Below are positions 28,103 through 37,268 of a stretch of DNA of 64,000 nt, piece by piece. The DNA is from Pedobacter jejuensis (GTDB lineage: Bacteria > Bacteroidota > Bacteroidia > Sphingobacteriales > Sphingobacteriaceae): the NCBI RefSeq assembly GCF_003725795.1, contig NZ_RBEE01000003.1, positions 1 through 64,000 on the forward strand, given 5' to 3'. Numbering within the stretch: the first letter of the stretch is position 1; each line of letters opens with the position of its first letter. The position numbers and the translations under genes are program-made. The notes beneath the pieces were generated by a model. It searched no databases, was not told the origin of the DNA, and saw only the letters and a list, made by a program, of their open reading frames with translations.

Positions 28103-28979
28103 TTCTGATGTTGCTTAATTCGGTGAATAATTCCTTTTCCCGATCGGAAAGATCTGTTGGGAGTTTAACCTTGAAGTTTATGTAAAGATCTCCATATTGG
28201 TTTTCCTTTTTATAAATGGGAAAACCTTTGCCTTTCAGTTTTACTTTGGTTTCACTCTGCGTACCGGGTGCCACTTTTAATTTAACTTTTCCTGTGAAAG
28301 TTTCAATTAGAATTTCACCGCCCAGCATTGCCTTATAAAGGTCAAGATCAACATCGAGATGCAGGTTATTTCCATTTCTTTTAAAAAGCGTATTGTTTTC
28401 AACCACAAATGTGATATAAAGATCTCCGTTAGGTCCACCATTGGCTCCGGGGCTGCCATGATCCTTTATCTTGATGACCTGGCCGTTTTCTATTCCGGCA
28501 GGAAAAGTCAATCTAATCTGCTTACCGTTTACCGTTAAGGTTTGTTTCCGGCTTTCATAAACATCCCTGAGTTTAAGATTTACTTCCGCATTAAGATCCT
28601 GTCCGCGGTATTTTGTCTGTCTGCCACGGTTCCCGGCTCCATACATGGATGCAAAGAATTCAGAAAAATCATCAGCTCCGAACGATTGTTTAGCGTTCTG
28701 CCCTCCGTAGCTGTGTTGTTGCTGTTGTTGTGCTGCTTTTTCAAACTGTTCGGCATTTTTCCAGTCTTTTCCATGTTTATCGTATTTCTTACGTTTTTCC
28801 GGATCGCTTAAAACCTCATTGGCCTCGTTGATGGCTTTGAATTTCTGCTCGGCCTCTTTATTATCAGGATTAAGATCCGGATGGTATTTGCGGGCAAATT
28901 TTCGGTAAGCGGTTTTAATCTCAGCGGCTGTCGCTGCCTTTGTAATACCGAGCAACTGATAGTAATCTATAAACTCCAT
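28092..28979 (-). CDS. cbpA: DnaJ-class co-chaperone CbpA
   Basis: 295 aa. J-domain 1-70 with HPD (KYHPDLNPDN), a Gly/Gln/Ser-rich linker (about 82-110) and two C-terminal substrate-binding domains (LTFPAGIENGQVIKIKDHG; PGTQSETKVKLKGKGFP). It lacks the zinc-finger of true DnaJ, which is the CbpA/DnaJ type II form. It stimulates DnaK ATPase on misfolded protein. It lies 31 bp after the SDR gene and before cbpM, so it probably shares the FNR-like promoter at 29772-29814. Confidence 0.92.
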   Translation of the reverse strand: MEFIDYYQLLGITKAATAAEIKTAYRKFARKYHPDLNPDNKEAEQKFKAINEANEVLSDPEKRKKYDKHGKDWKNAEQFEKAAQQQQQHSYGGQNAKQSFGADDFSEFFASMYGAGNRGRQTKYRGQDLNAEVNLKLRDVYESRKQTLTVNGKQIRLTFPAGIENGQVIKIKDHGSPGANGGPNGDLYITFVVENNTLFKRNGNNLHLDVDLDLYKAMLGGEILIETFTGKVKLKVAPGTQSETKVKLKGKGFPIYKKENQYGDLYINFKVKLPTDLSDREKELFTELSNIRNGN

Positions 28980-29010
28980 TCTGTTTGGATGAACCTATGC
29001 GTAATAAAAA

Positions 29011-29751
29011 TTATTTGGAAAGATATCCGCCATCAATTGGATAGTAGCTTCCAGTTACAAAGGAGGCTTTCTCGCTTCCAAGCCAAAATATCAACTCTGC
29101 CACTTCAGCGCTTTTACCCAAACGGCCAATAGGATGCATTGAAATAAGCTGATTTTTCATTTCAGCATCCAAGGCATTCAGTAAGGGTGTATCGATGAAA
29201 CCTGGACCAACAGCATTAACACGGATATTCTGCGATGAATATTCTAATGCGGCTGTTTGGGTGAGTCCGATGATGCCATGCTTTGCCGCACTATATCCTG
29301 CGGAGCCGGCAAAACCTACCGCCCCAAGTATCGAAGAGATATTGACCACGCTGCCTCCGCCGTTTTTGAGCATTGCTGCGATCTGGTATTTCATTCCATA
29401 AAAAACACTGTTTAGGTTTACAGATATAATTTTCTGCCAGCCTTCCAGGCTCATATTTGTAACGTTATTCTGTTCGCCTCCAATCCCTGCATTATTTACT
29501 GCTATATCCAGTTTTCCATAAGTATTTATTGCGTACTCAACTAAGGCTTCCATTTGCTCAGGAATGGCAACATCTGTTTGGTAAAAAGAGGCAATACCTC
29601 CTTTAGAAATTATTTCTTTTACAAAGAGATCTCCCTGAAGCTTATCGATGTCTGAAATGATTACGTTTGCTCCTGCCTCTGCAAATAATACGGCTGTTGC
29701 TTTTCCGATTCCGGATGCGCCACCGGTAATAATAACTGTTTTACCTTCCAT
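29011..29751 (-). CDS. SDR-family oxidoreductase
   Basis: 246 aa classical short-chain dehydrogenase. The NAD(P)-binding motif is GGASGIGKATAV, the Asp in ISDID favours NAD(H), NNAGIGG is present, and the catalytic Ser in NISSIL and Tyr-x3-Lys in YSAAKHG are present. The substrate cannot be read from the sequence. It heads an operon with cbpA and cbpM, and an FNR-like site lies 57 bp before its start. Confidence 0.88.
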   Translation of the reverse strand: MEGKTVIITGGASGIGKATAVLFAEAGANVIISDIDKLQGDLFVKEIISKGGIASFYQTDVAIPEQMEALVEYAINTYGKLDIAVNNAGIGGEQNNVTNMSLEGWQKIISVNLNSVFYGMKYQIAAMLKNGGGSVVNISSILGAVGFAGSAGYSAAKHGIIGLTQTAALEYSSQNIRVNAVGPGFIDTPLLNALDAEMKNQLISMHPIGRLGKSAEVAELIFWLGSEKASFVTGSYYPIDGGYLSK

Positions 29752-29771
29752 TATGTGATTTTATTATCTGG

Positions 29772-29814
29772 TAAATTTAGGTCGAGCAAAAAGCTTAGAC
29801 CATGACAAAGATCA
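29772..29814 (-). promoter_or_regulatory. SDR-cbpA-cbpM promoter with FNR-like site
   Basis: TGACAAAGATCA (29803-29814) is centred 33 bp from the minus-strand box TAAATTTA (29772-29779), which matches five of six bases of TAnnTTTG. Confidence 0.55.
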
Positions 29815-29918
29815 CTTGTATAGATGACCAAAAACATGGAAAACTGGAACTGTTCCAGGCTAATGGAATTAAAGAAATACAGGTGAATTAAAGGGAATAC
29901 ATTAAAAAAACTGAATGA

Positions 29919-30791
29919 TTAGCAGAGCGTTCCAGGATAACCTTCGGGCATAACTAATAAGGGAAGTTTAGTCTCCCGGGCCATTTTCTGGGCATGGCTT
30001 CCGTGTACGAAATCATTCATAACGCCATGTCTGCGGTGAATCATCACCAATAAATCTGTTTCTCCATGGTTCTTTAACCATCCTAGGCCATCTTCAACTT
30101 TCCCCTGGTAAACATTTTCATAATAAATCCGGTCGTAAATTATTTTATTTTTAAGCTCAGTCAAAAATGCGTTAATACGCCCGGTCATTCCCTTATTTAT
30201 GTTGCGCCCGATCACGTGTACAATAGGCAGTTCCGCATGGAGCAAACCTGCAAAATCGGCCAGCGACTGGATCGAATCCATGTCTTCAACACAAAGGTCA
30301 GTTGCGAAGGCGATTTTTCGGATGGGTTTATAAGCAGTGCCTTTCGGAATCAGTAGTACTGGATAATCTGCGGAATCTATTATATCACGGCTGCTACTCC
30401 CCAGGATTAATCGTTTCATATTCCCCGCCCCTGAAAGTCCCATCACTACAAGACCTATTCCTTCTTGCTGAACGGTTTCCCTGAGCAGATCGGTAACGGA
30501 GCCCAAATCGGACTTTATAGCAATCTTCGGTAAGATCAGGGTATTTTCTGAGGTGGCATGCATCCGTTCCAGTAGGACTTCTGAAAGATCTTTTAGGCGG
30601 ATATCCGTACGCTTAATGAGCGTTTGATAATCTTCCATTGGCCATAGAATCTCCACCGGGGAGTCTGTGGTAATTGCAGCAGCATTGAGCAATATGGTAT
30701 CGGTCCTGACTGCTTGGGCCAGTTGAATGGCATATCGTGCGGCATCGTCAGCAGCTACTGAAAAATCGGTGGCAATAAGTATTTTTTTCAT
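29919..30791 (-). CDS. Universal stress protein family, tandem-domain, ATP motif intact
   Basis: 290 aa with two UspA folds (MKKILIATDFSVAADDAARY; IRKIAFATDLCVEDMDSIQS). Unlike the other two Usps here, the first domain has the full G-2x-G-9x-G-S nucleotide motif (GLSGAGNMKRLILGS), so it probably binds ATP. It is divergent from the L,D-transpeptidase gene, and the shared region has an FNR-like site oriented toward this gene. Confidence 0.9.
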   Translation of the reverse strand: MKKILIATDFSVAADDAARYAIQLAQAVRTDTILLNAAAITTDSPVEILWPMEDYQTLIKRTDIRLKDLSEVLLERMHATSENTLILPKIAIKSDLGSVTDLLRETVQQEGIGLVVMGLSGAGNMKRLILGSSSRDIIDSADYPVLLIPKGTAYKPIRKIAFATDLCVEDMDSIQSLADFAGLLHAELPIVHVIGRNINKGMTGRINAFLTELKNKIIYDRIYYENVYQGKVEDGLGWLKNHGETDLLVMIHRRHGVMNDFVHGSHAQKMARETKLPLLVMPEGYPGTLC

Positions 30792-30893
30792 CCAAGTATT
30801 CTTAGGTTTTTAATGGTAATCAAGTGAGCAGAATCTATTGCATAGCGACGGTCTTAAAAATCATAATGGTTCATTATGTTATATTTTCAGATA

Positions 30894-30936
30894 CAAAACT
30901 TGTAAATCCAAAGTTGCAGGGCAATGATGATGGTCA
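30894..30936 (-). promoter_or_regulatory. Usp promoter with FNR-like site
   Basis: TGATGATGGTCA (30925-30936) is centred 33 bp from the minus-strand box AAGTTTTG (30894-30901), which matches five of six bases of TAnnTTTG. The rest of the 358-bp gap to the transpeptidase gene holds the motif at 30975-30991 and nothing else I recognise. Confidence 0.58.
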
Positions 30937-30974
30937 AGTAAGTATATGATGCCCGACACGGCAACGATTTGGGA

Positions 30975-30991
30975 AAGTGTGAATCATGCAA
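30975..30991 (+). promoter_or_regulatory. Recurring motif AAGTGTGAATCATRYAA, copy 1
   Basis: AAGTGTGAATCATGCAA. The 13-nt core AAGTGTGAATCAT is identical in three intergenic places of the window, always on the strand of the next gene. Here it precedes the L,D-transpeptidase start by 158 bp. What binds it is unknown. Confidence 0.5.
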
Positions 30992-31149
30992 CATATGCAG
31001 ATAAAAAGATAACATGCTCAAATCCGAAAACCAGATATTGCATATCCATATTGTTATCCTACTGCAGATCTATCGGTCCGCAGCCGTTAGACTGCTTATT
31101 AATTCCATCGGAAAAGGAATTTCTATTCCATTATCCAAAATCCCTTAAT

Positions 31150-32778
31150 ATGAAATTCAGAAAAGATCGCTTACTTAAATACTTATACACGGCTTTGCGA
31201 CCGATTACCCTGATTTCTGTAATGCTGAGCTGCAGAGCGCAAACAAAAACAGAGCTGGTCAGTACAGATTCGCTTTCAGTGACTGGAAAATTCAGCGATC
31301 AAAAAATAGCTGTTTTCGATAGTTTAAATGTAATAACCTTTTTTTCACGCTACCCAAAACTTGCAACTTACCAGCCTGCACTTGTGGATTTCTACCGAAA
31401 AAGAAAATTCTCTTATGCATGGTATGATAAAGGCAGACTAAATTTTCAGGCGCACAACCTTAGTAGCCGTGTGCTAAACATAAGTGCGGAAGGCATCTAT
31501 CAAACCTTGCCTTACCTCAGTGTACTGGATTCCCTTGTAAACAGCCCCACAGAAGGCACTAAAAAACTCACGCCAAATCCCACCACCGAGCTGATGCTTA
31601 CTGCACAATATTTTCTGTTTTCCAAAATAGCCTGGCAGGGACAGGACGACTCGTTGAGTACTACCTCGGGCTGGTTTATCCCACGAAAAAAAATCGCTTA
31701 TGCGCAGCTCCTCGATAGTTTGCTTAGTGAACAGAATACCAAAAGACAGTTTGCTGTACCTGTTTACAGACAGTATGAATTGCTAAAATCATTTCTTAAA
31801 AAATACAGAGACCTGTCTTTTCAAGACTGGCCGGTACTTCTTGACAGCCTAAGACCTTTAAGACCTGGCGATAGTGCGCTTGTAATTGCTGAGGTAAGGT
31901 TGCGGCTTTTCAAGCTTGGCGATCTTATTGGCGATACCATTAGCACAACATATGATCAGGAACTTATCGACGGGCTGGAACATTTTCAGCAAAGGCACGG
32001 CTTAAAGGAAGATGGACTTTTAGGGCCGGATACATTTGCCCAGCTTAATGTTCCCATAGCGCAACGCATCAAACAAATTATTGTAAATATGGAACGCTGC
32101 AGGTGGCTTCCGGTGGGTTCGGATGCGGATTACCTGGCTGTAAATATTCCTGAATATAAACTGCATGTGTACCGAGGCGACAGTTTGCTTTGGAGCTGCA
32201 ATGTGGTGGTTGGACAAAGCTGGAGCAGAACAACTGTTTTTTTTGGCGAGCTAAAACATATTGTGTTCAGTCCTTACTGGAATATTCCGGAAAGCATCGT
32301 AAAAAAGGAGGTTCTTCCGGGCATGCAAAGAGATCCTGCTTACTTATCCAAACACGATATGCAGATAACCACTTATCGAGGTAAGATTCCTGTTGTAAGG
32401 CAAAAACCTGGAAAAAGGAACTCCCTTGGACTTGTTAAATTTATTTTTCCAAACAGCTACAGCATTTACATGCATGATACACCCAGCAAATCCCTATTTG
32501 GGGAAACTGAGCGGGCTTTCAGTCATGGCTGCATCAGAGTAATGGAGCCTGTAAAGCTCGCAGAATTCTTACTGGCTAATCAAAAGAATTGGAACAAGGA
32601 AAAAATTTTAGGTGCAATGCATTTAGGCAGAGAACGGTACGTAACCTTAACACAGCAGGTACCTGTTTATATTGCTTACCTGACAGCCTTTTGTGACCGC
32701 AACAATGTCCTCAACTTCAGAAATGATATTTATAACCTGGATGAACCTATGGCGGCTTCTTTAATAGCAAACCAGTAA
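31150..32778 (+). CDS. L,D-transpeptidase (YkuD) lipoprotein
   Basis: 542 aa from the ATG at 31150. The open frame extends to 30946, but that part has no signal peptide and contains the regulatory motif at 30975, so I reject it. From 31150 it begins with a basic region, a hydrophobic core and LISVMLSCR, a lipobox, so it is probably a lipoprotein. A peptidoglycan-binding domain (DGLEHFQQRHGLKEDGLLGP) precedes the YkuD domain with IYMHDTPSK and FSHGCIRV, whose Cys is the nucleophile. It should form 3-3 cross-links. Its catalytic motif is canonical, unlike the enzyme at 12970-14472. Confidence 0.88.
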   Translation: MKFRKDRLLKYLYTALRPITLISVMLSCRAQTKTELVSTDSLSVTGKFSDQKIAVFDSLNVITFFSRYPKLATYQPALVDFYRKRKFSYAWYDKGRLNFQAHNLSSRVLNISAEGIYQTLPYLSVLDSLVNSPTEGTKKLTPNPTTELMLTAQYFLFSKIAWQGQDDSLSTTSGWFIPRKKIAYAQLLDSLLSEQNTKRQFAVPVYRQYELLKSFLKKYRDLSFQDWPVLLDSLRPLRPGDSALVIAEVRLRLFKLGDLIGDTISTTYDQELIDGLEHFQQRHGLKEDGLLGPDTFAQLNVPIAQRIKQIIVNMERCRWLPVGSDADYLAVNIPEYKLHVYRGDSLLWSCNVVVGQSWSRTTVFFGELKHIVFSPYWNIPESIVKKEVLPGMQRDPAYLSKHDMQITTYRGKIPVVRQKPGKRNSLGLVKFIFPNSYSIYMHDTPSKSLFGETERAFSHGCIRVMEPVKLAEFLLANQKNWNKEKILGAMHLGRERYVTLTQQVPVYIAYLTAFCDRNNVLNFRNDIYNLDEPMAASLIANQ

Positions 32779-32813
32779 TCTCGAAACACCACCTGCGTAA
32801 TGAAATGATACAT

Positions 32814-32830
32814 AAGTGTGAATCATACAA
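32814..32830 (+). promoter_or_regulatory. Recurring motif AAGTGTGAATCATRYAA, copy 2
   Basis: AAGTGTGAATCATACAA, 146 bp before mlaE and on the same strand. The core is identical to the copies at 30975 and 40224. Confidence 0.5.
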
Positions 32831-32976
32831 TATATCAAAAGAATTGGATAACGTTTTAGCCTACCAAAAATGGAATTTTGCAGCAGGATCTTTTGTCAAT
32901 AGGCAATAAAGCATCCATCTAATAATTCTTGGAAAAGAGGGCTTGATATCTTCGTTCCCATTTAACAAAGTCATAT

Positions 32977-33747
32977 ATGTCAATAATTTCTGAGTCAAAA
33001 GATTTTCTGGACCAAACCGGGCAGATTTCCAGGTTTGCGGGGCGTTTTTTCTCGCATGGGCTTAAGCCTAAGTTTGAAGTTAAAGAACTTCTGGTACAGT
33101 GCTATTTAATTGGCTACAAGTCATTTCCGCTGGTGGGACTTACCGGTTTTATTATGGGACTTGTGCTCACCATGCAGCTTCGTCCATCACTGGTAAGCTA
33201 CGGGGTACAGTCTGAACTTCCGGTCATGGTGGGCATTGCTATTGTAAGGGAAATTGGTCCGGTTATCACCGCATTAATCTTTGCTGGAAAAATAGGTAGT
33301 AGTATTGGTGCCGAACTGGGATCGATGAAGGTAACCGAGCAAATCGATTCGATGGATGTAAGCGGGACAAATCCCTTTAAATACCTGGTAGCTACAAGGG
33401 TAATCGCGACCAGCTTAATGCTTCCGATATTGACTATTCTTGGAGATGCCATTTCGCTCTTCGGCGCATACATTGGCGTAAACATCAAATCCGTAACCAA
33501 TATCAGGTTCTTTTTTGTTCAGGTGTTTGAAAGTTTAAGCTATAGCGATGTACTTCCGGCTGTGATAAAAACCATATTCTTTGGTTTTGCTGTAGGTCTG
33601 GTTGGATGCTATAAAGGCTTTAACTCTACAAAGGGTACTCAAGGCGTAGGACGTTCCGCCAATTCTGCGGTCGTGCTTTCTTCTGTACTAATATTCATTC
33701 TGGATCTCCTTACCGTCCAACTGACCAATCTGCTGGGTTTAAATTGA
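32977..33747 (+). CDS. mlaE: MlaE-type ABC transporter permease (lipid transport)
   Basis: 256 aa inner-membrane permease of the MlaE family (GFIMGLVLTMQLRPSL; EIGPVITALIFAGKIGSSIGAELGSMKVTEQIDSM, the family's cytoplasmic coupling region). With MlaF and MlaD it moves phospholipids between inner and outer membranes. The three genes form a tight operon: the stop overlaps the mlaF ATG (TGATG) and mlaD starts 5 bp after mlaF. The periplasmic MlaC and the outer-membrane MlaA genes are not nearby, as is common in Bacteroidetes. Confidence 0.92.
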   Translation: MSIISESKDFLDQTGQISRFAGRFFSHGLKPKFEVKELLVQCYLIGYKSFPLVGLTGFIMGLVLTMQLRPSLVSYGVQSELPVMVGIAIVREIGPVITALIFAGKIGSSIGAELGSMKVTEQIDSMDVSGTNPFKYLVATRVIATSLMLPILTILGDAISLFGAYIGVNIKSVTNIRFFFVQVFESLSYSDVLPAVIKTIFFGFAVGLVGCYKGFNSTKGTQGVGRSANSAVVLSSVLIFILDLLTVQLTNLLGLN

Positions 33748-34532
33748 TGGACATGGATAAAGAAATAACAGCAGTTCAACCAACACAACACCATCAGCCA
33801 ATAAGCGAGCCGGTCATCGTCATCGAAAACCTCTACAAAAAATTTGGAGATAACGTCATTTTGGAAAATTTTTCCCTTAGCGTAAAAAGAGAAGAAAACG
33901 TAGTGGTACTCGGAAAATCCGGCGCAGGAAAATCAGTATTGATTAAATGCATTATCGGACTTTTAAAACCTGATAAAGGTAAGATCTTGGTTTTTGGAGA
34001 AGATATTACAATGATGGATGAGGACGAACTCGCAACGGCACGGACCAAAATTGGTTTTCTATTTCAAGCCAATGCACTTTATGATTCAATGACGGTTAGG
34101 GAGAATTTAGAATTTCCACTGCGCAGGCACTGGACCAGCCTTGGAGAAGCTGAAGTTGACAAAATGGTTAAGGAAGCACTTGAAAATGTTGGACTGACCC
34201 ATACTTCGGATATGATGCCAACCGAACTTTCAGGAGGCATGCTCAAAAGAATTGCCTTGGCCAGGACATTGATTCTAAAACCGGAAATCATCCTGTATGA
34301 CGAGCCTACAACCGGACTTGATCCAATTACAGCCAGAGAAATCGATCAACTAATCCTTACCCTTCAAAAGAAATATAAAACTTCATCCATCATCATCTCT
34401 CATGACATGAACTGTGTGAGAAATATTGCAGACCGTGTCGTACTCCTTTTGGAAGGCATGTGTTATGCGCAGGGAACATACGAAACGCTAGAGGCTTCTA
34501 GCGACCCTAAAATCAATCAATTTTTTAAATAA
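33747..34532 (+). CDS. mlaF: MlaF-type ABC transporter ATP-binding protein
   Basis: 261 aa. I choose the ATG at 33747, which shares one base with the mlaE stop; a TTG three bases earlier is also open. Walker A is GKSGAGKSV, the signature LSGGMLKRIALAR, Walker B IILYDEPTTGLD and the switch His is in IISHDM. It energises the MlaE permease at the cytoplasmic face. The N-terminal 20 residues are poorly conserved. Confidence 0.92.
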   Translation: MDMDKEITAVQPTQHHQPISEPVIVIENLYKKFGDNVILENFSLSVKREENVVVLGKSGAGKSVLIKCIIGLLKPDKGKILVFGEDITMMDEDELATARTKIGFLFQANALYDSMTVRENLEFPLRRHWTSLGEAEVDKMVKEALENVGLTHTSDMMPTELSGGMLKRIALARTLILKPEIILYDEPTTGLDPITAREIDQLILTLQKKYKTSSIIISHDMNCVRNIADRVVLLLEGMCYAQGTYETLEASSDPKINQFFK

Positions 34533-34537
34533 ACATT

Positions 34538-35527
34538 ATGGCAAAGACAGAAGGAAAAAATATCAAACTTGGCATTTTCGTCCTAGCGGGCTTAATGGTA
34601 CTGGTATTCTCATTTTATATGATAGGCCGAAGCCGCAATATATTTGGAAGGGACTTTGAAATAAAGGCACGCTTTAATAACCTTAATGGATTGATGGAAG
34701 GTAACAACGTTTTGTTCTCAGGCATTCAAGCAGGAACGGTAAAAAGCATCGATATGGTTAACGATACCACAATTGAGGTGACCATGCAGATCAACAGCAA
34801 GGTTCGTCCTTATATTCACAAAAATGCACAAGCAGCGATAGGAACCGAAGGACTAATGGGCAACAAAGTGATCAATATTGAACCCGTAAAATTGCCTGGT
34901 GAAAAAGTTTCTGAAGGAGATATGCTGGATGCACAGAAGCTGGTGAGCACCGATGAGATGCTCAAAACCCTCTCTAAGACTAATAATGATGTAGCTGCGA
35001 TAGCCAAGGCGCTAAAAGAAACCGTTCTTCGCTTAGATACCAGTGAAATTTTCAATCTGATGAATGATCCGGAAATTGGACTAAGCCTAAAATCTTCACT
35101 TAACGAAATCAACATGGCTACGAAAAATGCCAATCAGATGAGCAATGGGTTAAACGCTTTGGTTGGAAATATCCGAAATGGGAAAGGTGCTGCAGGACTT
35201 TTATTAACCGACACCTTGCTCGCCGCTGATTTGAAATATGCAGTCGCTGATTTCAAAGCTACAGCAGGAAATACCAAAAAGGTTACCGGCCAGCTTGGTG
35301 ATATGGTGAAAGGAATTGATTATGAAATAAATTATGGTAAAGGGCCATTGCATGCCCTGCTCAGGGATTCATCTTTTACGATAAAACTTGGTAACAGCTT
35401 AGATAACCTTCAGAAAGGAACTGATGGATTCGCTGATTTGATGGATGCTACCAAGCATAGTTTTCTCTTCCGCGGATATTTCAGAAAACAGGAGCAGAAG
35501 CAGCAAAAAACCAAAACTAAAGAATAG
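34538..35527 (+). CDS. mlaD: MlaD/MCE-family lipid-binding subunit
   Basis: 329 aa. One N-terminal membrane helix (LGIFVLAGLMVLVFSFYMIG) anchors it. The MCE domain follows (FEIKARFNNLNGLMEGNNVL; GTVKSIDM; AAIGTEGLMGNKVINIEP). The C-terminal half is helical, which in MCE proteins builds a tube or coiled coil across the periplasm. It is the third gene of the mlaEFD operon. No signal for a partner gene is seen downstream; a hairpin lies at 35783. Confidence 0.9.
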   Translation: MAKTEGKNIKLGIFVLAGLMVLVFSFYMIGRSRNIFGRDFEIKARFNNLNGLMEGNNVLFSGIQAGTVKSIDMVNDTTIEVTMQINSKVRPYIHKNAQAAIGTEGLMGNKVINIEPVKLPGEKVSEGDMLDAQKLVSTDEMLKTLSKTNNDVAAIAKALKETVLRLDTSEIFNLMNDPEIGLSLKSSLNEINMATKNANQMSNGLNALVGNIRNGKGAAGLLLTDTLLAADLKYAVADFKATAGNTKKVTGQLGDMVKGIDYEINYGKGPLHALLRDSSFTIKLGNSLDNLQKGTDGFADLMDATKHSFLFRGYFRKQEQKQQKTKTKE

Positions 35528-35782
35528 CGAAAAATGGAACTAATAAGGCCATAATCGATACATAGACTACAAAAAAAATGTCTGCATCTGCAGAGCATGC
35601 GTCTGTTTTCTGTTTATCATAGCAATCTGCCAAATAATTGGCTCGCCTGGTTATCAATAGATGATTTAGTTAAGCCAAGCGTACAATCAAGATCGAATTC
35701 AAGCAGTTTTTCATATTAGTAGATTATTTCCTTTTAAATGTCGATTTCCTGACCAGCTTCTAAATTTTTAAATAAAAAATGC

Positions 35783-35822
35783 CTTTCCTAACCCTGTTTA
35801 AAATAGTACAGGACCGGGAAAG
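35783..35822. terminator. Hairpin between convergent mlaD and ALDH genes
   Basis: CTTTCC and GGAAAG enclose an inner stem CCTGT/ACAGG in the gap between convergent transcripts, with A-rich sequence on the left and T-rich on the right. It may end either transcript. The remainder of the 316-bp gap (35528-35843) shows no gene. Confidence 0.5.
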
Positions 35823-35843
35823 ACATTGCTATTTATTTTGCTG

Positions 35844-37226
35844 TTAAAATGGATCGGTCAGTGCACTAACCCTAATCAGTTTTTTGTTTACAAATTCCTG
35901 TATACCAAGACTGGAAAGCTCCCTTCCGTATCCGGAACCCTTGGTACCTCCAAAAGGCAGATCTGCCTGGGTCCAGGTTGGATGGTTAATAAAAACCATA
36001 CCCGTATCTATCTGTTCGGCCAGGCGTTTGCCTTTTTCAATATCGCTGGTAAAAATACTCCCACCTAATCCAAATAGCGAATCATTGGCCAGATCGATTG
36101 CCGCCTGTTCATCTTTTACCCTGTAAAAAGCTGCAACGGGTCCGAATAACTCTTCGTGGTAAGCGGCCATTCCTGGTTTTATATCACCTAAAATAGTGGC
36201 TTCAATAAATGCTCCCTGACGATCGATCAGTTTCCCACCCAACAGGACCTTCGCCCCTGCGCTTACGCTCCGTTGAACCTGTTCGATTAGATTGATTACT
36301 GCACCTTCAGAACTTAATGGTCCAAGTTGGGTATCACTATCCATCGGACCGCCTACTTTCAAACCGCTCATTTTAGCTTTGAACTTAGCCAGAAATTCAT
36401 CCGCAACTTCCTCCACCACAATGATCCTTTTTGCTGCAACGCAGCATTGACCAGTATTGTTCATTCTTCCGATCACTGCCCAGTCTACCGACTGATCGAT
36501 ATCTGCATCAGCAAGAACGATGAAAGCATCGCTACCACCAAGCTCAAGAACAGATTTCTTTAGTGCTTTTCCGGCCGCGGCAGCAATGCTTGCACCTGCT
36601 GCTTCACTTCCAGTAAGGGAAACTCCTTTTATGCGCACATCCGCTACAACTTCATCAATACGGCTTCCGCTTAAGAAAAGATTGGTGTAAACGCCATTGG
36701 GTGCTCCGGCTTCCTCAAAAAGTCTGTGTATGGCCAATGCACATTGGGGAACATTGCTGGCGTGTTTCACTACAACAACATTTCCTGCCATGATGTTAGG
36801 CGCTGCAAAACGGGCTACCTGGTAAAAGGGAAAGTTCCAGGGCTCTACTCCCAGCAGCACGCCTATTGGCGTACTCTTAATGTATGCTTCCCCAAATTCA
36901 GGTTCAAGACGCTGATCTTCCAAAAAAGTTTCTGCATTCTCTGCATAGTAATCTATAATATCTGCACTCAGGTCTATTTCTCCGTAACTCTGCGCAAGCA
37001 GTTTTCCCATTTCAAGAGTAATAAGTTTAGCAAGGATATCTTTTTGCTTACGCATGAGATTTGCAACTTTGTGTAGCAGGTTTGCCCGCTCAGTAAAAGT
37101 CGTTTTCCTCCAATACTGAAAGGTTTCATCTGCAATGGAGATTGCGATTTCTACTGCATCGGGTGTCATTTCCTCGTAGCTTTTAATAACCTGATTATTA
37201 AAAGGGTTGATGGTTTGTATGGCCAT
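35844..37226 (-). CDS. NAD(P)-dependent aldehyde dehydrogenase (succinate-semialdehyde dehydrogenase-like)
   Basis: 460 aa, the length of the short GabD/YneI-type subgroup. Catalytic Cys lies in NNTGQCCVAAKR and the general-base Glu in LELGGSDA; WNFPFYQVARFAAPNIMAGN and GGTKGSGYGRE are family motifs. It oxidises an aldehyde, possibly succinic semialdehyde, to the acid. It follows a BON gene by 42 bp and probably shares its transcript and FNR-like promoter. A truncated relative is at 20014-20262. Confidence 0.9.
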   Translation of the reverse strand: MAIQTINPFNNQVIKSYEEMTPDAVEIAISIADETFQYWRKTTFTERANLLHKVANLMRKQKDILAKLITLEMGKLLAQSYGEIDLSADIIDYYAENAETFLEDQRLEPEFGEAYIKSTPIGVLLGVEPWNFPFYQVARFAAPNIMAGNVVVVKHASNVPQCALAIHRLFEEAGAPNGVYTNLFLSGSRIDEVVADVRIKGVSLTGSEAAGASIAAAAGKALKKSVLELGGSDAFIVLADADIDQSVDWAVIGRMNNTGQCCVAAKRIIVVEEVADEFLAKFKAKMSGLKVGGPMDSDTQLGPLSSEGAVINLIEQVQRSVSAGAKVLLGGKLIDRQGAFIEATILGDIKPGMAAYHEELFGPVAAFYRVKDEQAAIDLANDSLFGLGGSIFTSDIEKGKRLAEQIDTGMVFINHPTWTQADLPFGGTKGSGYGRELSSLGIQEFVNKKLIRVSALTDPF

Positions 37227-37268
37227 GTTTAAAAATTAAGGTATTTATTTATATTTTTTCTTTAATGT

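Noticed and set aside
30946-31149. 68-residue N-terminal extension of the second L,D-transpeptidase
   Set aside because: It hides the lipoprotein signal and covers an intergenic motif found elsewhere.
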